Of a stretch of 64,000 bases of DNA, positions 61,581 to 64,000 are shown one piece after another. The notes below the pieces were generated by a model that saw only the letters and a list, made by a program, of their open reading frames with translations, was not told the origin of the DNA and searched no databases. The DNA is from Allodiplogaster sudhausi (taxonomy: Eukaryota > Nematoda > Chromadorea > Rhabditida > Diplogasteridae), in the NCBI GenBank assembly GCA_945643635.1, contig CALZFC010000080.1:1081001-1145000 (forward strand), given 5' to 3'. The stretch's first letter is position 1, and every line of letters starts with the position of its first letter. Both the position numbers and the translations under genes were made by a program.

Positions 61581-62626
61581 CTTCTCCTGATGGATTCCCT
61601 GATAGCCGACGACTCTCCAAGTTACTCCATCGCGAGTCTCCTCGGCAGTGGCTCGTCCTCCAAGACTTCGCCCCCTCCTGCCGCCACGCCCACCACTGCT
61701 CCGACTAGTCCGGTCCAGAGACTTTGCTAATACATTTTAAATTTTTATTTTCCCGCGGAAATATCCTCGCAAAAATACATTCTACATTCTACCGGCAGAT
61801 TCCGCACTCTTCTGGAATGGCAGTGTCATGCACATTGGCTATATTGAATGGTTGACAATAACTCTTGTAATGCATTGTTCTGAATGCCCCTCTCTTCCTG
61901 TGTTTACCATCCTCTTGCGCTGCAGATGGAGGTGAAGATGGAGCGCATTGCGAACGGAGGAGCAGCAGGCGCCATGGGAGACATGGCCACTGTCTGGCAA
62001 CGAATGAATGCTGCCGTTGCATTCCAGCAGAAGCTCATGCTCATGCAGGGAGGTCAGTCCATTATTTCATCTCTCTCTTGCACTCTGTCTCGAACACTCT
62101 CGCACTCTCTCTTCACTGTCTATATCTCTGCACTCTCGCTCTCTCTCTCTATCACTGTTTCCTCTCTTTCTCTCCCTTCCTCTTTCTCTTTCTCTCTCTC
62201 ACTCTAGTTATCTCTGTCCACCTGAACTCTCTTTTAACCACATATCCAACGCTCAAATCCTCGGTTTTTTTTAAATGTTGTTTTCTTCCTTTTTAATTGT
62301 CTCATTAACTTCATCAAGAAAAGCACCGGTTGAATTAAACAGAAGATTGATACAAGAATTTACAACTTTCCTTGTAATAACTTTGTAATGTTCTGCAAGA
62401 AAGAATCCTATTGTGCATTTAAGGGGGCGTTTCTATTGCACGAAGCGAGTGCAAACAGAGATTTCTCTCTCTCTCTGTCTCTCTCACTCTCACTCTCTCT
62501 CAGCTACCGTCTCCTCTTTGCTTATTGACAGCTGGCGCACAGATTTTAGCGCAGAGAGCGGAAACCGATACAAGGGGCGTGGCTAGCCACCCCGCGAATG
62601 CGACCAGCGGAAGAGAGAGTATGAAC

Positions 62627-62678
<52 letters not shown>

Positions 62679-63568
62679 AGAGAGAGCGCGAGGAAAGAGA
62701 TTTAGCAAAAAGAAAAGAAGCGAGCGTTGGAAAAGAGAATGAAATAAACGTCGCTTTTTTATATTTAATGCTATTTAAAAGAGGAAAGATATGAGCATTT
62801 GTTGTTATTAGCAATTATTTAGAGCTGACGAATGAGTTACTTGGTTTTTTTTTACATTTTATCCAGAAGAATTTCACTAATAGTATGTGCGTCTCAAGCA
62901 GAATGCCATCGAATTTTCATAGGAAACTAATATACATATCTCTTGTAAGCGCCCTTTCAGCCATGATGTCTGCATCTCCCCTCCGCGGCGGGAATGTCTT
63001 CGGCGGCGGCGCCTCCTCTCATCTCCATCCACTCCGCGCCCTTCAACTCATGGGCATTCAAGGGTTCGCGGCGGCGGCTGCCGCGGCCGCCACGGCCATG
63101 GCTATGGATGTCGATGCCGGTCAGAGATTCATGCTAGAGAAATAAAAAAAAAAGTTTATTTTTAAAGTTATAATTACAGCTGTAGCTTAATCTCTTCTCT
63201 GTCTCATTTTCTCTCTTCCAACCTCTTCTCTCTCTGTCTCAGCCTTCTCCTCTCCGGATGGTCTGTTCTCGGCTGGTTCCTCTGCCCCCTCTCCTCCGCC
63301 CGCTTCCTCCTCCGCTGCCCTCCCTCTCGAGTTCTCCTCCGCCAAGTCTTCCTCCTCTCCGCCCGCGCCAATCCTCGCGCCGCCGCCTTCAGCCATGTTC
63401 TCGTGTGCGAAGTGCTCCAAGGTCTTCTCTTCGGCGCCAGCTCTCGAGGTACTACAGTAAGACAGAAGAAGCCCAAGTACTGTATTCTTCCCTGATTCAG
63501 GCGCATGTCGCTACGCACACGCATGACCGGCAGTTCGAGTGTCGGCAGTGCGGCAAGACGTTTAAGGT

Positions 63569-63607
<39 letters not shown>

Positions 63608-63885
63608 GGGGAGAGAGATACAGAAGGAGAATTAACTACCCACTATTTCTCGTTGTTTGCAATCCCCGATTTGTGATATCTCTCTCTCTCTTTCAATCTC
63701 TGCTTCTCTCCACTACCTCCCTTCTCAATCGCTCTCTCTCTCTTACTCTCTTTCTCTGCAGCGTTCGTCTACCCTCTCGACCCACCTGCTGATCCACTCT
63801 GACACTCGTCCCTACCCTTGCGAGTATTGCGGCAAGCGATTCCATCAGAAGTCCGACATGAAGAAGCACACGTACATCCACACTG
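61581..63885 (+). CDS. pag-3: Gfi1/PAG-3-type C2H2 zinc-finger repressor (partial, runs off the right edge)
   Basis: Gfi1-family proteins bind AATC-containing DNA through C-terminal fingers and repress; PAG-3 in C. elegans sets neuronal fates. Exons 61581-61712, 61926-62052, 62961-63119, 63243-63448, 63501-63566 and 63762-63885 join in one frame. The N-terminal part is Ser/Pro/Ala-rich with an alanine run ([15 protein letters not shown]). Fingers: [20 protein letters not shown]…[41 protein letters not shown], then the HTG linker at the last donor. The last two are almost identical to Gfi1 fingers 3 and 4. The finger that lies second in vertebrate Gfi1 is missing, as in five-finger PAG-3. The true 5' end is not located; an ATG at 61590 could be the start. 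The first listed donor (CCG|GTCCAG) is weak. GA/CT tracts fill the introns. Confidence 0.88.
62625..62690. repeat. GA microsatellite in a zinc-finger gene intron
   Basis: (GA)n of about 55 bp then interrupted GAGAGAGCGCGAGG, within the intron between exons 61926-62052 and 62961-63119. Confidence 0.85.
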
Positions 63886-64000
63886 GTCAGTGGCATCAAA
63901 GAGAGAGAGAGAGAGTGATAGAGAGACAGAGAGAGAAAGAGAGAGACACAGAGAGAGAGGGAAAGAAAGACAGAGAGAGAGAGATTCTTTCTGTTTTCTT
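63886..64000. other. Truncated intron at the right edge
   Basis: Starts at the GTCAGT donor after the fourth-type finger; consists mostly of GA tract. The remaining fingers of the zinc-finger gene lie outside the window. Confidence 0.7.

Overview
The window is nuclear DNA of an invertebrate, most likely a nematode. All recognisable genes are broken by many short introns (about 40-400 bp plus a few long ones) that mostly end in TTTCAG/CTAG-type acceptors. Two genes near the left edge sit about 120 bp apart in the same direction, as in a nematode operon. A Gfi1-type gene at the right edge lacks one vertebrate finger, as in C. elegans PAG-3. A diplogastrid such as Pristionchus would fit, but that is inference. 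The DNA is extremely rich in (GA)n/(CT)n microsatellites; most long 'ORFs' (Ser-Leu or Arg-Glu repeats) are translations of these.

Layout. 1-2.5 kb (+): the 3' end of an unrecognised gene with an apparent frameshift, then an unrecognised 9-exon gene. 3.1-4.6 kb: foldback DNA transposon with an 8-bp target duplication. 5.0-7.9 kb (-): transaldolase, 10 exons. 10.0-21.3 kb (-): cullin-3, about 25 exons, whose introns hold a 1.3-kb palindrome with tRNA-like units, a hAT element, two MITEs, a tRNA-derived unit and a 336-bp tandem duplication. 22.5-27.1 kb (-): unrecognised, probably helical protein of about 15 exons. 27.9-29.6 kb: a MITE and a second tRNA-bearing palindrome. 30.3-32.4 kb (+): Rab14, complete in six exons. 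34.7-39.2 kb (-): non-LTR retrotransposon with an intact endonuclease/reverse-transcriptase ORF. 42.5-45.2 kb (+): cysteine-rich secreted protein with a hydrophobic C-terminus. 45.2-61.6 kb: microsatellite-dense DNA without a gene I can support, holding a hAT-type MITE and a small foldback. 61.6 kb to the end (+): Gfi1/PAG-3-type zinc-finger gene, continuing beyond the window.

The genes do not form one pathway: transaldolase is pentose-phosphate metabolism, CUL3 is a ubiquitin-ligase scaffold, Rab14 is endosome-Golgi traffic and PAG-3/Gfi1 is a neuronal transcription repressor. The unusual content is mobile and structural: at least five elements with 8-9-bp target duplications, two palindromes with convergent tRNA-like units, a near-perfect 36-bp hairpin and the GA/CT load.
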